Source: Hyphomonadaceae bacterium UBA1849
GTDB lineage: Bacteria > Pseudomonadota > Alphaproteobacteria > Caulobacterales > Hyphomonadaceae
Assembly (NCBI GenBank): GCA_002338565.1
Contig: DDIN01000005.1
Location: 73,264 to 137,263, forward strand
Direction of reading: 5' to 3'
Length of the DNA stretch: 64,000 bases
In this document: in pieces, positions 24,248 through 33,146 of the stretch
How the letters are laid out: each line of letters begins with the position of its first letter
How positions within the stretch are numbered: position 1 is the stretch's first letter
The notes under the pieces: model-generated
What the model was told of the DNA's origin: nothing
Databases searched by the model: none
Seen by the model: only the letters and a program-made list of their open reading frames with translations
Program-made: the position numbers and the translations under genes

Positions 24248-25048
24248 TCAGTTGCCGGTGAAGTTCGGCGCACGCTTTTCAAGAAGTGCTGTGACACCTT
24301 CAATATGGTCGTCTGTATGGTGCTGCAGCGCTTGTTGGGACGCCGACATTTCCATGATGGTCGCGTAGTCCGCGTTCTGAGCTTTGCGCAGAAGCATTTT
24401 CGCAGCGCGCAGCGCCATAGGTGGCTGCGCAGCTACTTTCTCTGCCAGCTCCATAGCCGCGTCCATCAGAGCCTCGTTAGATACTTTCTGCGATGCCCAG
24501 CCCCATTCGATCGCGGTATCAGCATCGTACATTGTGCCGGTGAAGATCATTTCAGACGCGCGGGACAGGCCAACAATACGTGGCATCAGCCATGAGCCGC
24601 CATCACCCGGAATGAGGTTGATCCGCAGGAAAGACATGCCGAAACGAGCGCTGTCAGCAATGATGCGCATGTCCGCCATACAAGCGACATCGCAGCCAAG
24701 TCCAACAGCAGGGCCGTTTACCGCCGCGATGAGGGGCAGTTCGAAGTTCCAGAGCGAGTTCACGATCTTGTGGATGTTGCCGGTATAGCCTTCTTTGACT
24801 TCAGCCGGTGTGCCACCAAATGCGCCTGTGCGCTCTTTCATGGCTTTCAAGTCACCACCTGCGGAGAAGGCACGGCCCGCGCCAGTGAGAATGCAGCAGC
24901 GCAGCTCTTTGTCAGCTGCCAGTTCCTTAGTGACTTCCACAAAAGCATCGCCGTCGCCCGCTTTGCCCAGAGGGTTCAGCTGGTCCGGACGGTTGATTGT
25001 GATGATGGCAATTTTGCCGCGCTTCTCGACTGTAAGCAGGTCCTGCAT
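24248..25048 (-). CDS. Enoyl-CoA hydratase/isomerase (crotonase) family protein
   Basis: Crotonase-fold enzyme of 266 residues. The oxyanion-hole motifs are CCILTGAGRAFSAGGDLKAM and LIAAVNGPAVGLGCDVACMA; the active-site segment is SFLRINLIPGDGGSWLMPRI. Members hydrate or isomerise enoyl-CoA thioesters in beta-oxidation or related pathways. In place of the classic glutamate pair (Glu in the second position) there is Asp in PGDGG, so the exact reaction is open. It lies some 3 kb from the two acyl-CoA dehydrogenases on the same strand and may belong to the same catabolic set. Confidence 0.9.
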   Translation of the reverse strand: MQDLLTVEKRGKIAIITINRPDQLNPLGKAGDGDAFVEVTKELAADKELRCCILTGAGRAFSAGGDLKAMKERTGAFGGTPAEVKEGYTGNIHKIVNSLWNFELPLIAAVNGPAVGLGCDVACMADMRIIADSARFGMSFLRINLIPGDGGSWLMPRIVGLSRASEMIFTGTMYDADTAIEWGWASQKVSNEALMDAAMELAEKVAAQPPMALRAAKMLLRKAQNADYATIMEMSASQQALQHHTDDHIEGVTALLEKRAPNFTGN

Positions 25049-25119
25049 GTTTCACTCCCATTTATGCTGGCTTGGTTCTGCCCGACTGGGCGCAAAATGC
25101 AATATGTAGCGGGCTTACA

Positions 25120-25653
25120 TTATTCGTTTTCGATTTTGACATAGCGCCCGGTGAACCAGACAGCCCAGTCCTCGGTGTCGGGATTGTATTGTTCAAAATG
25201 CTGGGTAACGGAGCCGTCTTCATACGGTGTCCATTCGCCGGTGAAGGGGAAGCTCGTGCTATTACCGTGATAGGTGATCGTGCCCTCAAGCTTCATAGAG
25301 CCAGTTTCAGTCAGGCCGCCCGTATAATCGATGATCGAGCCGGCACTGACCCAGACCTGACGCCAGAGGCCTGTATCCGGGCTGTAGAAGTTCAGACTCT
25401 GGCCTGTGCCACCGGCCGTGTTCACCCAGCTTTCGGTGATCAGGCAGCCATTTTCAGCTCGTTCGATCGCATTGTGGCCAGCCAGATTTCCGTTCGGGCC
25501 GGAAACCTCCCATTCGCCGAGCCAGAAATCGAACTGGTGATAGGCTTCATCTGTGCAGGGCGGGGGCGGCGTACTGCCGGTGGACTGCGCCAAAGCAGGC
25601 ACTGAGATAGCGAGTGATGTCGCTGCGATGGCGAGGCATGTATTGAATCGCAT
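25120..25653 (-). CDS. Exported DUF1579-like hypothetical protein
   Basis: Secreted or periplasmic protein of about 177 residues. It has a signal peptide (MRFNTCLAIAATSLAISVPA, then LAQS) and the motif QFDFWLGEWEVSGPNGNLAG, common to DUF1579 and related beta-barrel proteins. Conserved Trp and Gly residues follow (WRQVWVSAG, FTGRYVKIE). ATG 25653 is chosen since it gives the signal peptide; the longer frame to 25701 would add 16 residues. It overlaps nothing and sits 11 nt downstream of the first of three paralogous exported proteins. Function is unknown. Confidence 0.7.
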   Translation of the reverse strand: MRFNTCLAIAATSLAISVPALAQSTGSTPPPPCTDEAYHQFDFWLGEWEVSGPNGNLAGHNAIERAENGCLITESWVNTAGGTGQSLNFYSPDTGLWRQVWVSAGSIIDYTGGLTETGSMKLEGTITYHGNSTSFPFTGEWTPYEDGSVTQHFEQYNPDTEDWAVWFTGRYVKIENE

Positions 25654-25664
25654 GTGAATGATCC

Positions 25665-26309
25665 TTAGTCGTCCGAGTAATAGTCGATGAGTACAGGACA
25701 AAGCTCCATTACCCGTTGTCTAGATAGCGGTGGTGCAGGCGTCGCAGCGATGCTGAAGCTGGTGAGCACGTCCTTATCGCCTTCACCCCAGTCGATTTCC
25801 AAACCGACACCGCCATCAGTGGTGTAGGTGAAGCCTGTATCGAAGCTTTCCCCTTCTTCCTCATAAGTAATTACGATCTTTTGCGCAGCGAATGTCTGAC
25901 CGGGGAAAAAGCTCGTAGTATATTCAACTGGACCTATTTGGCGCACTGTTTCTGTTCCAGCCGCTCTATTCATGACGTCACCTTCTGGCAGCGTGGCCAG
26001 ATTTTTTAGATCTGAGGCCAAGTCTTCGGGCGATGTGACGAGTTGGCCTGCACAATCGACGTAGTCGAGGCCATAAACCGGCTCAGCGTAATAGTCCGTG
26101 TCACCATAGCTGCTGCGACGCATGTAGACGTTCCAGTGGCCCACCGAACCGAGGTACAGTAAGAAGAAGCTGGAGTTCTCAAAGTCAGGGCTAATGCTGT
26201 CATAATGATAGGTGCTGCCCGGAACGAGCGTTGGCACCGCAGACTGCGCAAGTGCTGGTATTGCGAGTCCGGTCATCCCCACGATGAGCATCGCCCGAAG
26301 TGCTGACAT
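25665..26309 (-). CDS. Exported protein, tandem paralogue family (member 1)
   Basis: Protein of 214 residues with a signal peptide (MSALRAMLIVGMTGLAIPAL, cut after AQ). It has two cysteines at family-conserved places: YYAEPVYGLDYVDC in the first half and VMELCPVLIDYY near the end, which may form a disulfide. The pattern LGSVGHWNVYM before the first Cys is shared with the two neighbours. It is predicted to be a periplasmic beta-rich protein. I do not recognise a named family. The gene is third in a row of four exported-protein genes all on the - strand. Confidence 0.7.
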   Translation of the reverse strand: MSALRAMLIVGMTGLAIPALAQSAVPTLVPGSTYHYDSISPDFENSSFFLLYLGSVGHWNVYMRRSSYGDTDYYAEPVYGLDYVDCAGQLVTSPEDLASDLKNLATLPEGDVMNRAAGTETVRQIGPVEYTTSFFPGQTFAAQKIVITYEEEGESFDTGFTYTTDGGVGLEIDWGEGDKDVLTSFSIAATPAPPLSRQRVMELCPVLIDYYSDD

Positions 26310-26390
26310 GATGGCATTCCCCCTGTGAAACGTCTTTCAGGGGAGAGGATGACAGGCTGGCGGGATTTTACAAGCTGGTGGGCTCCGCGC

Positions 26391-27038
26391 TTACTTGGTG
26401 CTCTCTCGCACGGTGAAAACCGGTGGGCAGACCGATTGGAGGTCTTCTGCGCTATACGCTTCCAGTGCGGCTGCGTCGTCTGGTTCCAGCTCTACCAGCT
26501 TGTCGAAATAGCCTTCTGTCCACTGTGCGCGATAGACGATGCCGGTTTCGGAATCCGCCGTGTAGATGATCGGCGTGTCGTTTTCGGAATGGGTGACAGT
26601 GATTGTCCGCGCGCTTGTCGGCTCTGTCTCCAGGCTGGTTGGATCAAACGGAAAGGCTTCGGAGACTTCTACACGTTGCGTGGTGCCATCAATTGTGAAA
26701 TCGAGCGCATCTGCAGCCTCAAGATCACGAATGGTCTGCTGTGTTGAAGCAATGCGTTCGTCTGTTGGCAGTTCAGGGTGGAGGCAATCCGAAGAGAAGA
26801 GGCCAAACGCCGTCTCTGCATAGTAGAATTCATGGCCTCCCGGATCGCCGAGATAAATCGTCCAGAGGCCGTGCGCACCGATCACCTGAAGTTCAATGCG
26901 GTCTGACACCGAATTTGCTTCGGTGACCTCATACGCGAGGCGCGTACCGACAGGCAGGTTCGGCGCGTTCTCCGCAGAGGATGGTACGATTGCGAGGTTG
27001 AACAGCCCAGTGAACAAGATGTAGCGGAAAAGTGTCAT
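26391..27038 (-). CDS. Exported protein, tandem paralogue family (member 2)
   Basis: Protein of 215 residues, signal peptide MTLFRYILFTGLFNLAIVPS then SAEN. It shares with its neighbours the block YYAETAFGLFSSDC, the preceding GAHGLWTIYLGD, and the terminal Cys in LQSVCPPVF. Sequence identity to the other copies is low outside these blocks, so the duplications are old. ATG 27038 gives the signal peptide; the longer frame to 27104 has no ribosome binding site. Function is unknown. Confidence 0.7.
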   Translation of the reverse strand: MTLFRYILFTGLFNLAIVPSSAENAPNLPVGTRLAYEVTEANSVSDRIELQVIGAHGLWTIYLGDPGGHEFYYAETAFGLFSSDCLHPELPTDERIASTQQTIRDLEAADALDFTIDGTTQRVEVSEAFPFDPTSLETEPTSARTITVTHSENDTPIIYTADSETGIVYRAQWTEGYFDKLVELEPDDAAALEAYSAEDLQSVCPPVFTVRESTK

Positions 27039-27069
27039 GTGCGGACGATTTGGCCTTATGAAATACAGT

Positions 27070-27750
27070 TCATTTTTGGTGGTGGACGAGGATTGTATCA
27101 CCAAAAATCGCTGGGCAATGTTGTTGGGCAGTCTCGAAGGTTAAGGCGTCCTGTTCGCGCACAGGAGGTTGGACGTCAACCAAGCGTTCAATGGAACCAT
27201 CCTGCCAGTCGATTTCAAGTGTGACCAAACCATCTTTGGAAACAGTCGTTGTGTAGGCATATGGGTCATCGCCGGTGTATGCTAGCGTCACAGTTCTTGC
27301 AGCAATGACCGTTCCGCCGAGTGAAACAGGCAAGGTGTAGTCGAAAATCTCGGAAACAGACGCGTGAACTGAGCTATCACCATCCTCATAGGCCAGAATC
27401 TCACCAGCCGGTAGTTCGCGGAACTCAGCAATGATCGCCTGATGATCGGCGAAATCTGGTTCTCTGCTGTACCCGCAATCTGAGAAGAAGAGGCTGAATG
27501 GCGTTTCCGCATACACGTAGGGGCCTTCTTCTTCATGGTCGTTGAGGTAAAGCATCCACCCTCTGAGACGTCCCAGGAAAATCAGATTAACGTCGAAGTT
27601 TTCGTCAGGGGCGCTTTCATTGGTCACAGCGTATTGGAACTGCGTGCCGGGTTCCAACCATTCTTCAGGCGCGCCTTGCGCATTCGCTGTCTGAAACGGC
27701 GAGGCAATTAAAGCCGCCGCGGTAAAGATGGAAAACACACCTTTGAACAT
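27070..27750 (-). CDS. Exported protein, tandem paralogue family (member 3)
   Basis: Protein of 226 residues, signal peptide MFKGVFSIFTAAALIASPFQ then TANAQ. It carries the family blocks LGRLRGWMLYLND and VYAETPFSLFFSDC, and the late Cys in AQQHCPAIF. It also has the segment DGLVTLEIDWQDG, matching DGGVGLEIDWGEG in member 1. ATG 27750 follows GGGAGT on the - strand. Its upstream neighbour is the terminator of the acyl-CoA dehydrogenase unit, so this gene starts its own transcript. Function is unknown. Confidence 0.7.
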   Translation of the reverse strand: MFKGVFSIFTAAALIASPFQTANAQGAPEEWLEPGTQFQYAVTNESAPDENFDVNLIFLGRLRGWMLYLNDHEEEGPYVYAETPFSLFFSDCGYSREPDFADHQAIIAEFRELPAGEILAYEDGDSSVHASVSEIFDYTLPVSLGGTVIAARTVTLAYTGDDPYAYTTTVSKDGLVTLEIDWQDGSIERLVDVQPPVREQDALTFETAQQHCPAIFGDTILVHHQK

Positions 27751-27765
27751 CAAATACTCCCGGCA

Positions 27766-27799
27766 GAAAAACGCCCACCTCAACGAAGTCGAGGTGGGC
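27766..27799 (-). terminator. Terminator after acyl-CoA dehydrogenase genes
   Basis: On the - strand GCCCACCTC and GAGGTGGGC pair around a short loop and are followed by GTTTTTC. The structure lies about 25 nt after the stop of the gene at 27824. Confidence 0.85.
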
Positions 27800-27823
27800 A
27801 TTTAAATCAAGATGCGAGTGCAG

Positions 27824-28981
27824 TTATTCTGCAGCTGCCTTCACAACGCCTTCAGCGAGGTTCGCATAACGACGCAGGTGGTAATCAACGTTACCAAACT
27901 GAGTGTCGATAAGCGTCAGACGTTTGAAGTAATGACCGAGGCGAAGCTCGTCAGTTACGCCCATGCCGCCATGGATCTGGGTCGCAGCCTGACCGATGAA
28001 GCGGCCAGAGTTACCGATCTGAACCTTCGTAGCAGACGCAGCTTTCTTACGAGTCGCTTCGTCTTCTTCGAGGCGCAGCGTGACCTGATAGGTCATGGAC
28101 ATGGACTGCTGCTGTTCGATGAACATGTCGACCATGCGGTGCTGGAGGACCTGGAAAGAGGCAATCGGCACGTTGAACTGCTTACGCTGGCGCGCATAAT
28201 CGAGCGTGTCAGCGTTCGCGATTTCCATTGCGCCACATGCTTCCGCAGAGATAGCGGCGATGCCTTCGTCACAGACTTTCTCGATGAGCGGCAGAGCAGA
28301 ACCTTCTGCACCGATCATGTCGTCGCCAGAGACTTCAACATTCTCGAAGTACACTTCTGACGCGCGGTAACCGTCCATAGTCGGGTAGTCGCGTGTAGAA
28401 ATGCCAGCAGCGTCTTTCGGTACGATGAAGAGCGAAATGCCGTTGTCATCGAAACGGTCGCCTGATGTACGTGCAGACACGATCAGGTGCGTTGCCCAAG
28501 GTGCGCCGAGAACGACAGATTTCTGACCGTTCAGGACGTAGTTAGAGCCGTTCGCACGAGCTGTTGTCGTGACGTCGTTCAGGTTGAAGCGTGATGTTGG
28601 TTCTGCATAAGCGAATGCCAGAACAACTTCGCCGCCCATCATTGGTGCGAGGAAGTTTTCTTTCTGCGCTGTAGAACCAGCATGCTTCAGGAAGCCGCCG
28701 CCGAGAACGACAGACGGGACGTAAGGTTCGACCACGAGGCCTTTACCGAACTCTTCCATAACAACCATAACGTCGACTGCGTTACCGCCGAGGCCGCCAT
28801 CTTCTTCGGAGAATGGAGCCATCAGAATGCCGAGTTCAGCAAACTGAGCCCACATTTCCGGACGCCAACCGCTCTCAGATGTGATGACCTTGTTGCGTGT
28901 TTCCCAGTCGTACTGGTCTTTGATGAGGCGGGACAGAGAGTCCCGGATCATGTTCTGTTCTTCTGTGAAGCTAAAATCCAC
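27824..28981 (-). CDS. Acyl-CoA dehydrogenase (second of an adjacent pair)
   Basis: FAD-dependent acyl-CoA dehydrogenase of 385 residues. The N-terminus MDFSFTEEQNMIRDSLSRLI and the FAD/substrate region VLAFAYAEPTSRFNLNDVTT are typical, and QIHGGMGVTDELRLGHYFKR forms the C-terminal FAD-binding motif. The place of the usual catalytic Glu is not obvious. Together with the upstream gene (59-nt gap, same strand) it may form a heteromeric alpha2beta2 dehydrogenase like those for sterol side chains or branched acyl-CoA. A strong terminator follows. Confidence 0.92.
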   Translation of the reverse strand: MDFSFTEEQNMIRDSLSRLIKDQYDWETRNKVITSESGWRPEMWAQFAELGILMAPFSEEDGGLGGNAVDVMVVMEEFGKGLVVEPYVPSVVLGGGFLKHAGSTAQKENFLAPMMGGEVVLAFAYAEPTSRFNLNDVTTTARANGSNYVLNGQKSVVLGAPWATHLIVSARTSGDRFDDNGISLFIVPKDAAGISTRDYPTMDGYRASEVYFENVEVSGDDMIGAEGSALPLIEKVCDEGIAAISAEACGAMEIANADTLDYARQRKQFNVPIASFQVLQHRMVDMFIEQQQSMSMTYQVTLRLEEDEATRKKAASATKVQIGNSGRFIGQAATQIHGGMGVTDELRLGHYFKRLTLIDTQFGNVDYHLRRYANLAEGVVKAAAE

Positions 28982-29040
28982 GAGTATATCTCCCCAAAAT
29001 CGGGTTTATTTTTGTATCTGTTGCGAAGCTGCCGGGGCGC

Positions 29041-30231
29041 TTAAAGCCCCAGAACAGCCTTTGCGATGATGTTACGCTGAATTTCGTTAGAACCGCCGTA
29101 GATGGAGGTCTTACGCATGTTCAGGTATTCCGGCAGCGCGTGGTGCGCGTAATCCGGCCCGATTGGGAAACGGTTGCCACCTTCTTCCGGGAAACCGCGG
29201 AAGTATGGAGCCGCATAATTGCCAACAGCTTCGATTGTGAGCTCTGTCAGACGCTGCTGAACCTCGGTGCCTTTAATCTTCAGAAGGGAAGATTCAGGTC
29301 CTGGTGGTTTACCAGCTGCGACAGCCGCAAGGCCGCGAAGTTCTGTGAACTCGAGTGCTGTGAGGTCGATTTCCAGTTTCGAGATTTTCTCTGCGAAGTC
29401 AGGATTTTCGATCAGTGGCTTGCCGTTGTCGTATTCTGTAGATGCGATCTCGCGGAGACGCTCAATGCCACGCTTGGAGCGAGCAACGCCTGCGATACCT
29501 GTACGCTCGTGAGCGAGCAGGAACTTCGCGTAAGTCCAGCCTTTGTTTTCTTCGCCAACGAGGTTGTCGACAGGAACGCGAACGTCTGTAAGCCAGACTT
29601 CGTTCACTTCGTGGCCGCCGTCCGTCATAATGATCGGGCGAACTTCAACGCCTGGAGTGTCCATTTTGACGAGGATGAAGGAAATACCTTCCTGCTTCTT
29701 CACGTCTGGGTTTGTGCGGCAGAGGAAGAAGCCCCAGTCAGCGTGCTGACCAAGTGTCGTCCATGTTTTCTGGCCGTTGATAACCCACTCGTCGCCGTCG
29801 CGAACAGCTGTTGTTTTCAGACCAGCAAGGTCTGAACCAGCGCCCGGCTCGGAGAAGCCCTGACACCACCATGTTGTGCCATCGACGATACCCGGAAGGA
29901 AACGGTCTTTGTGTTCCTGGCTGCCGAATGTGTAGATAACCGGACCTACCATTGAGACTGCGAATGGCAGCGGCATGATTGTGTCCGCGCGCGCATTCTC
30001 TTCTGACCAGATATATTTCTGTGTCGGTGTCCAGCCAGTACCGCCGTACTGAGTCGGCCAGGATGGTACAGACCAGCCTTTTTTGCCGAGAATCTGGTGC
30101 CACGACAGGAACTGCTCTTTTGTCAGTTCTTCGCGGTGCTTACCCTTGATGTCCTCAGGGTAGTTCTCTTCGATAAAGGTTCTTACCTCTTCGCGAAAGG
30201 CAATGTCCTCAGGTGAAAAATCGAGGTTCAT
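29041..30231 (-). CDS. Acyl-CoA dehydrogenase (first of an adjacent pair)
   Basis: FAD-dependent acyl-CoA dehydrogenase of 396 residues. Visible are QGFSEPGAGSDLAGLKTTAV (FAD and substrate binding), the segment DEWVINGQKTWTTLGQHADW, and the C-terminal block RKTSIYGGSNEIQRNIIAKA. The start at 30231 is preceded by GGGAGA; the ORF opens five codons earlier without a ribosome binding site. The pairing with the next acyl-CoA dehydrogenase gene suggests two subunits of one enzyme; which substrate is oxidised cannot be decided. Confidence 0.93.
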   Translation of the reverse strand: MNLDFSPEDIAFREEVRTFIEENYPEDIKGKHREELTKEQFLSWHQILGKKGWSVPSWPTQYGGTGWTPTQKYIWSEENARADTIMPLPFAVSMVGPVIYTFGSQEHKDRFLPGIVDGTTWWCQGFSEPGAGSDLAGLKTTAVRDGDEWVINGQKTWTTLGQHADWGFFLCRTNPDVKKQEGISFILVKMDTPGVEVRPIIMTDGGHEVNEVWLTDVRVPVDNLVGEENKGWTYAKFLLAHERTGIAGVARSKRGIERLREIASTEYDNGKPLIENPDFAEKISKLEIDLTALEFTELRGLAAVAAGKPPGPESSLLKIKGTEVQQRLTELTIEAVGNYAAPYFRGFPEEGGNRFPIGPDYAHHALPEYLNMRKTSIYGGSNEIQRNIIAKAVLGL

Positions 30232-30359
30232 ATGTGTTTCTCCCATGACGTCTCAGTGCGTCATAATATGTCGAAGTCTTATGCCTTCAAGATGCCGCAG
30301 GGGGAAGGCCTTAATTCAAGGGAGATTAGGACAAATCGTCTGATTATGCCCGTAGGTTA

Positions 30360-31343
30360 TCAGCTTTCTGTTTCACCGGAATTCGCAACGATGCTAGCGG
30401 CCTGTAATAACGGCACTGCGAGCATTCCTCCCATGCCTTCGCCAGCCTGCATTTTCAGATCGAGCAGCGGTTCCATTTCCAGACGATCAAGAATCGCTTG
30501 ATGAGCGGGACGATTTGTCGCCTGACCGGCAATGACATGTGTGATCGCGCGCGGCTCGATAGCGTGAACGACGCCCGCAGCAACAGCTGTGGCAAAGCCA
30601 TCAAGAATCACAGGGATGCCCTGATGGCGCGCTGCGATAATTGCGCCGACGCAGGCTGCCAGTTCGCGGCCGCCAAGGTGCTGGAGAATTTCGAGCGGTG
30701 AGTTCAGATGATGACGGTGCGCCTGAAGCGCTTTCTGGATGACATCTGCGCGGGCCACATTCACTTCTTCCGGAACGCCCTGACCAGCACGGACCCAGTA
30801 TTGCGGATCGCCGCCATAGAGTCCGTTTGCGACAGCTGCCGCGGCTGTACCACCGCCGACGCCCAGCACGCCAATAGCAAGCACGTCAGGTGTTTCGGCA
30901 ATCGCTTCCATGCCAAAGGCAATTGTGGACGCACATTCCTGCGCAGACATGGCAGGCGCTTCAGCGATATCTTTCGTCGGCAATTCCAGCGCAAGTTCGA
31001 ACACGCGCAGCGCAGAATTCGACATGGCAGCCAGACCGTTTGCCGCCAGCTTGCCTTCCTGAAGTGCTTTTACGCGGGCTTCTGTCGCGCCTGAATCGGA
31101 GACAGAGACACCATGCTTAGCGAGGCCGTGTGTGCCGGCAAACAGCGCAATGGTGGATTTCTCGAGCTTTGGCTTCTCGCGGCGCTGGCATCCCGCCATC
31201 CATTCACCAAGACGTTCGATGCGGCCATATTTGGAACGGCGCATACTACCATCGGAGTTATAGTCCTTAGGCAGGTCTACAACGGGATGGTTCAGAACAA
31301 GGTCACGAACGTCTTCGAGTGGTGTAGGAATATCGCCGGTCAT
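30360..31343 (-). CDS. cobT: Nicotinate-nucleotide-dimethylbenzimidazole phosphoribosyltransferase CobT
   Basis: Enzyme of 327 residues that activates the lower ligand of cobalamin (transfers phosphoribose to dimethylbenzimidazole). Family marks are IALFAGTHGLAKHGVSV, LAIGVLGVGGGTAAAAVANG, PVILDGFATAVAAGVVHAI and the catalytic Glu region MQAGEGMGGMLAVPLLQAAS. No other cobalamin gene (cobS, cobU, cobC) is next to it, which is unusual since cobT and cobS are often neighbours. It lies 128 nt upstream of the start of nothing on the same strand, so it is probably monocistronic. Confidence 0.9.
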   Translation of the reverse strand: MTGDIPTPLEDVRDLVLNHPVVDLPKDYNSDGSMRRSKYGRIERLGEWMAGCQRREKPKLEKSTIALFAGTHGLAKHGVSVSDSGATEARVKALQEGKLAANGLAAMSNSALRVFELALELPTKDIAEAPAMSAQECASTIAFGMEAIAETPDVLAIGVLGVGGGTAAAAVANGLYGGDPQYWVRAGQGVPEEVNVARADVIQKALQAHRHHLNSPLEILQHLGGRELAACVGAIIAARHQGIPVILDGFATAVAAGVVHAIEPRAITHVIAGQATNRPAHQAILDRLEMEPLLDLKMQAGEGMGGMLAVPLLQAASIVANSGETES

Positions 31344-31500
31344 TGATACACTTCTGGTCTGTTTGGTGCCGTTATGGAGGATGTGACTGCGAATGCAACG
31401 GTTGCATCGGCTGGTCCGGCCTTAAATATAGTCTGTGACATTCCTGTTACGAGCTGAAACATACTTGCGGGAAAACGCGCCATAGGCGAAAACTGCCCGC

Positions 31501-31698
31501 ATGAGTGTCACTCCAGTAAAATCCCCGTGCATCAAAGTTTGCGTCATTGATGGTCCGACAGGCTGGTGTCTTGGCTGCGCCCGGACTCTGAAAGAGATAA
31601 GTCAATGGACGAAATATACCGATCAGCAACGAGATGCCGTTATAGATGAGTCTGAAGCGCGTTTGGAAACACTGCGCGAAATGGGCAAACTCGGGTAA
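31501..31698 (+). CDS. DUF1289 family small cysteine protein
   Basis: Protein of 65 residues with the four-cysteine pattern typical of DUF1289 (YdhL-like): SPCIKVCVIDGPTGWCLGCA, followed by a helix TLKEISQWTKYTDQQRDAVI. The cysteines probably bind a metal or iron-sulfur centre; the function is not established. It starts on the strand opposite to cobT and lies 15 nt before the retropepsin-like gene, probably in the same transcript. Confidence 0.9.
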   Translation: MSVTPVKSPCIKVCVIDGPTGWCLGCARTLKEISQWTKYTDQQRDAVIDESEARLETLREMGKLG

Positions 31699-31713
31699 GG
31701 ACACTCTGAAATC

Positions 31714-32238
31714 ATGATGAAAGTTGCGATCCCCGTCTTCATCGTTGTCTGCGTTAGCGTTGCGGTTGCGATACGCGCAAACAACCAGATCGAAGCGAGT
31801 GAAAGCGCTGCTGTGGCTGAAGCTGCAGAAGAAGAGCGCCGCGCGTCTTTCCGTCCCGAGGCGCCTGGCCCGAATGCGGCAGTGCTACGCAAGGGCGATG
31901 ACAATCACTTCTGGGCAGATACGAATATCAACGGTACCCGCGTCCGCTTTATGGTTGATACCGGTGCCAGCATGGTCGCGTTGACGCGGAATGATGCGCG
32001 TCGCATCGGTGTAGATCTGGACGAGCTGGATTATCAGTATGAAGTCCGCACGGCTGGCGGTGGCACGCGAGGCGCATTCGTGCTGCTCGACGAAATCCGG
32101 GTCGGCAATGTCGAAGTTGAAGACGTGGAAGCGCTGGTACTGGAATCAGATCTTCAGCAGTCACTGCTCGGCATGAGCTTCATGGGCAAGCTCCACAGCT
32201 ATGAAGTGCGTTCCAGCTCGATGATTATCCGCGAGTAG
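31714..32238 (+). CDS. Retropepsin-like aspartic protease (TIGR02281 type)
   Basis: Protein of 174 residues with one N-terminal membrane segment (about residues 4-22) and a periplasmic retropepsin fold. The active-site motif is FMVDTGASMVALTRNDARRI, and the flap and C-terminal motif read LLGMSFMGKLHSYEV. Enzymes of this clan AA family work as homodimers. Cutting targets are unknown. A central stretch of Glu and Ala (SESAAVAEAAEEERRAS) links membrane anchor and domain. The ATG pair at 31714 and 31717 leaves the exact start open by one codon. Confidence 0.88.
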   Translation: MMKVAIPVFIVVCVSVAVAIRANNQIEASESAAVAEAAEEERRASFRPEAPGPNAAVLRKGDDNHFWADTNINGTRVRFMVDTGASMVALTRNDARRIGVDLDELDYQYEVRTAGGGTRGAFVLLDEIRVGNVEVEDVEALVLESDLQQSLLGMSFMGKLHSYEVRSSSMIIRE

Positions 32239-32245
32239 TCTGCCG

Positions 32246-33070
32246 TTAAAAGCCGAACGCGATCCGCACCATATTCAGCGCAACGAGGATCATGACGCAT
32301 CCGAACACGCGGCGGAGTGTCTTCGCGTTGAGTTTGTGCGCGAGCATGGCACCTACTGGCGCAAGGCTGGTTGTCATCAACGCGATCACCAAAATAGCCG
32401 GGATATTCAGATATCCGATTGAGAGGGGTGGTCGGCCGTCTACGCCGAAACCGGTGAAGCCGTAGCCAATAGCGGCTGGCAGACCAATTGCGGCACCGAA
32501 GGCCGCCGCTGTGCCGACAGCACGGTGAACTGAATGGCCACACAACGTCATCAGGGTGACGCCGAACACACCGCCGCCAATGCCCATAATGCCTGACAGC
32601 GCGCCGAGGCCGCTGGCGATTGAAAAACGGCCAATACCCGTTGGCAGGCTGTCTCTCAGCTTCCAGTCCGGACGACCTAGAATAAACTGCAGCGAGACCA
32701 GAAGCAGGATCGCGCCGAAAATGCCGCGCAGGGCAGGGCCCGGCAAATAACCCGCAATGGCGGCACCGGCGACCGCGCCAACCATGATCCAAGGCACCCA
32801 GCCTTTGACGACATCCATATCGACGGCGCCGCGCTTGTGGTGAGACATGGCCGAGCGGATGGACGTCGCAACAATGGTCGCAAGCGAACAGCCGATTGCG
32901 GCGTGCATGGCGACGCTTTCATAGCCGAGCTGGGTGAAGACGAAGGCGAGCGTCGGGACGATTACAACGCCGCCACCAATTCCGAACAGACCGGCAATTA
33001 GGCCTGCAAACGCACCGGCCGCGACAAGGGCTGCCAGCATTGGCAGAAAAGGAGTAAGCGCTTCAATCAT
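32246..33070 (-). CDS. TSUP family permease (TauE/SafE)
   Basis: Integral membrane protein of 274 residues with about eight membrane segments. The duplicated family motif is visible: LIAGLFGIGGGVVIVPTLAF in the first half and LGALSGIMGIGGGVFGVTLM in the second. Members export sulfite, sulfoacetate or other organosulfur compounds. The substrate cannot be deduced here. Convergent with the retropepsin-like gene (7-nt gap), and followed upstream by dusA on the same strand. Confidence 0.92.
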   Translation of the reverse strand: MIEALTPFLPMLAALVAAGAFAGLIAGLFGIGGGVVIVPTLAFVFTQLGYESVAMHAAIGCSLATIVATSIRSAMSHHKRGAVDMDVVKGWVPWIMVGAVAGAAIAGYLPGPALRGIFGAILLLVSLQFILGRPDWKLRDSLPTGIGRFSIASGLGALSGIMGIGGGVFGVTLMTLCGHSVHRAVGTAAAFGAAIGLPAAIGYGFTGFGVDGRPPLSIGYLNIPAILVIALMTTSLAPVGAMLAHKLNAKTLRRVFGCVMILVALNMVRIAFGF

Positions 33071-33146
33071 GCGCTCTATTTGCAGCGCGCGCAGGCTTAG
33101 GCAAGCTTAGAGTTGATCAAGCTTCGGAGAGCTCGTCTGGTGTGGA

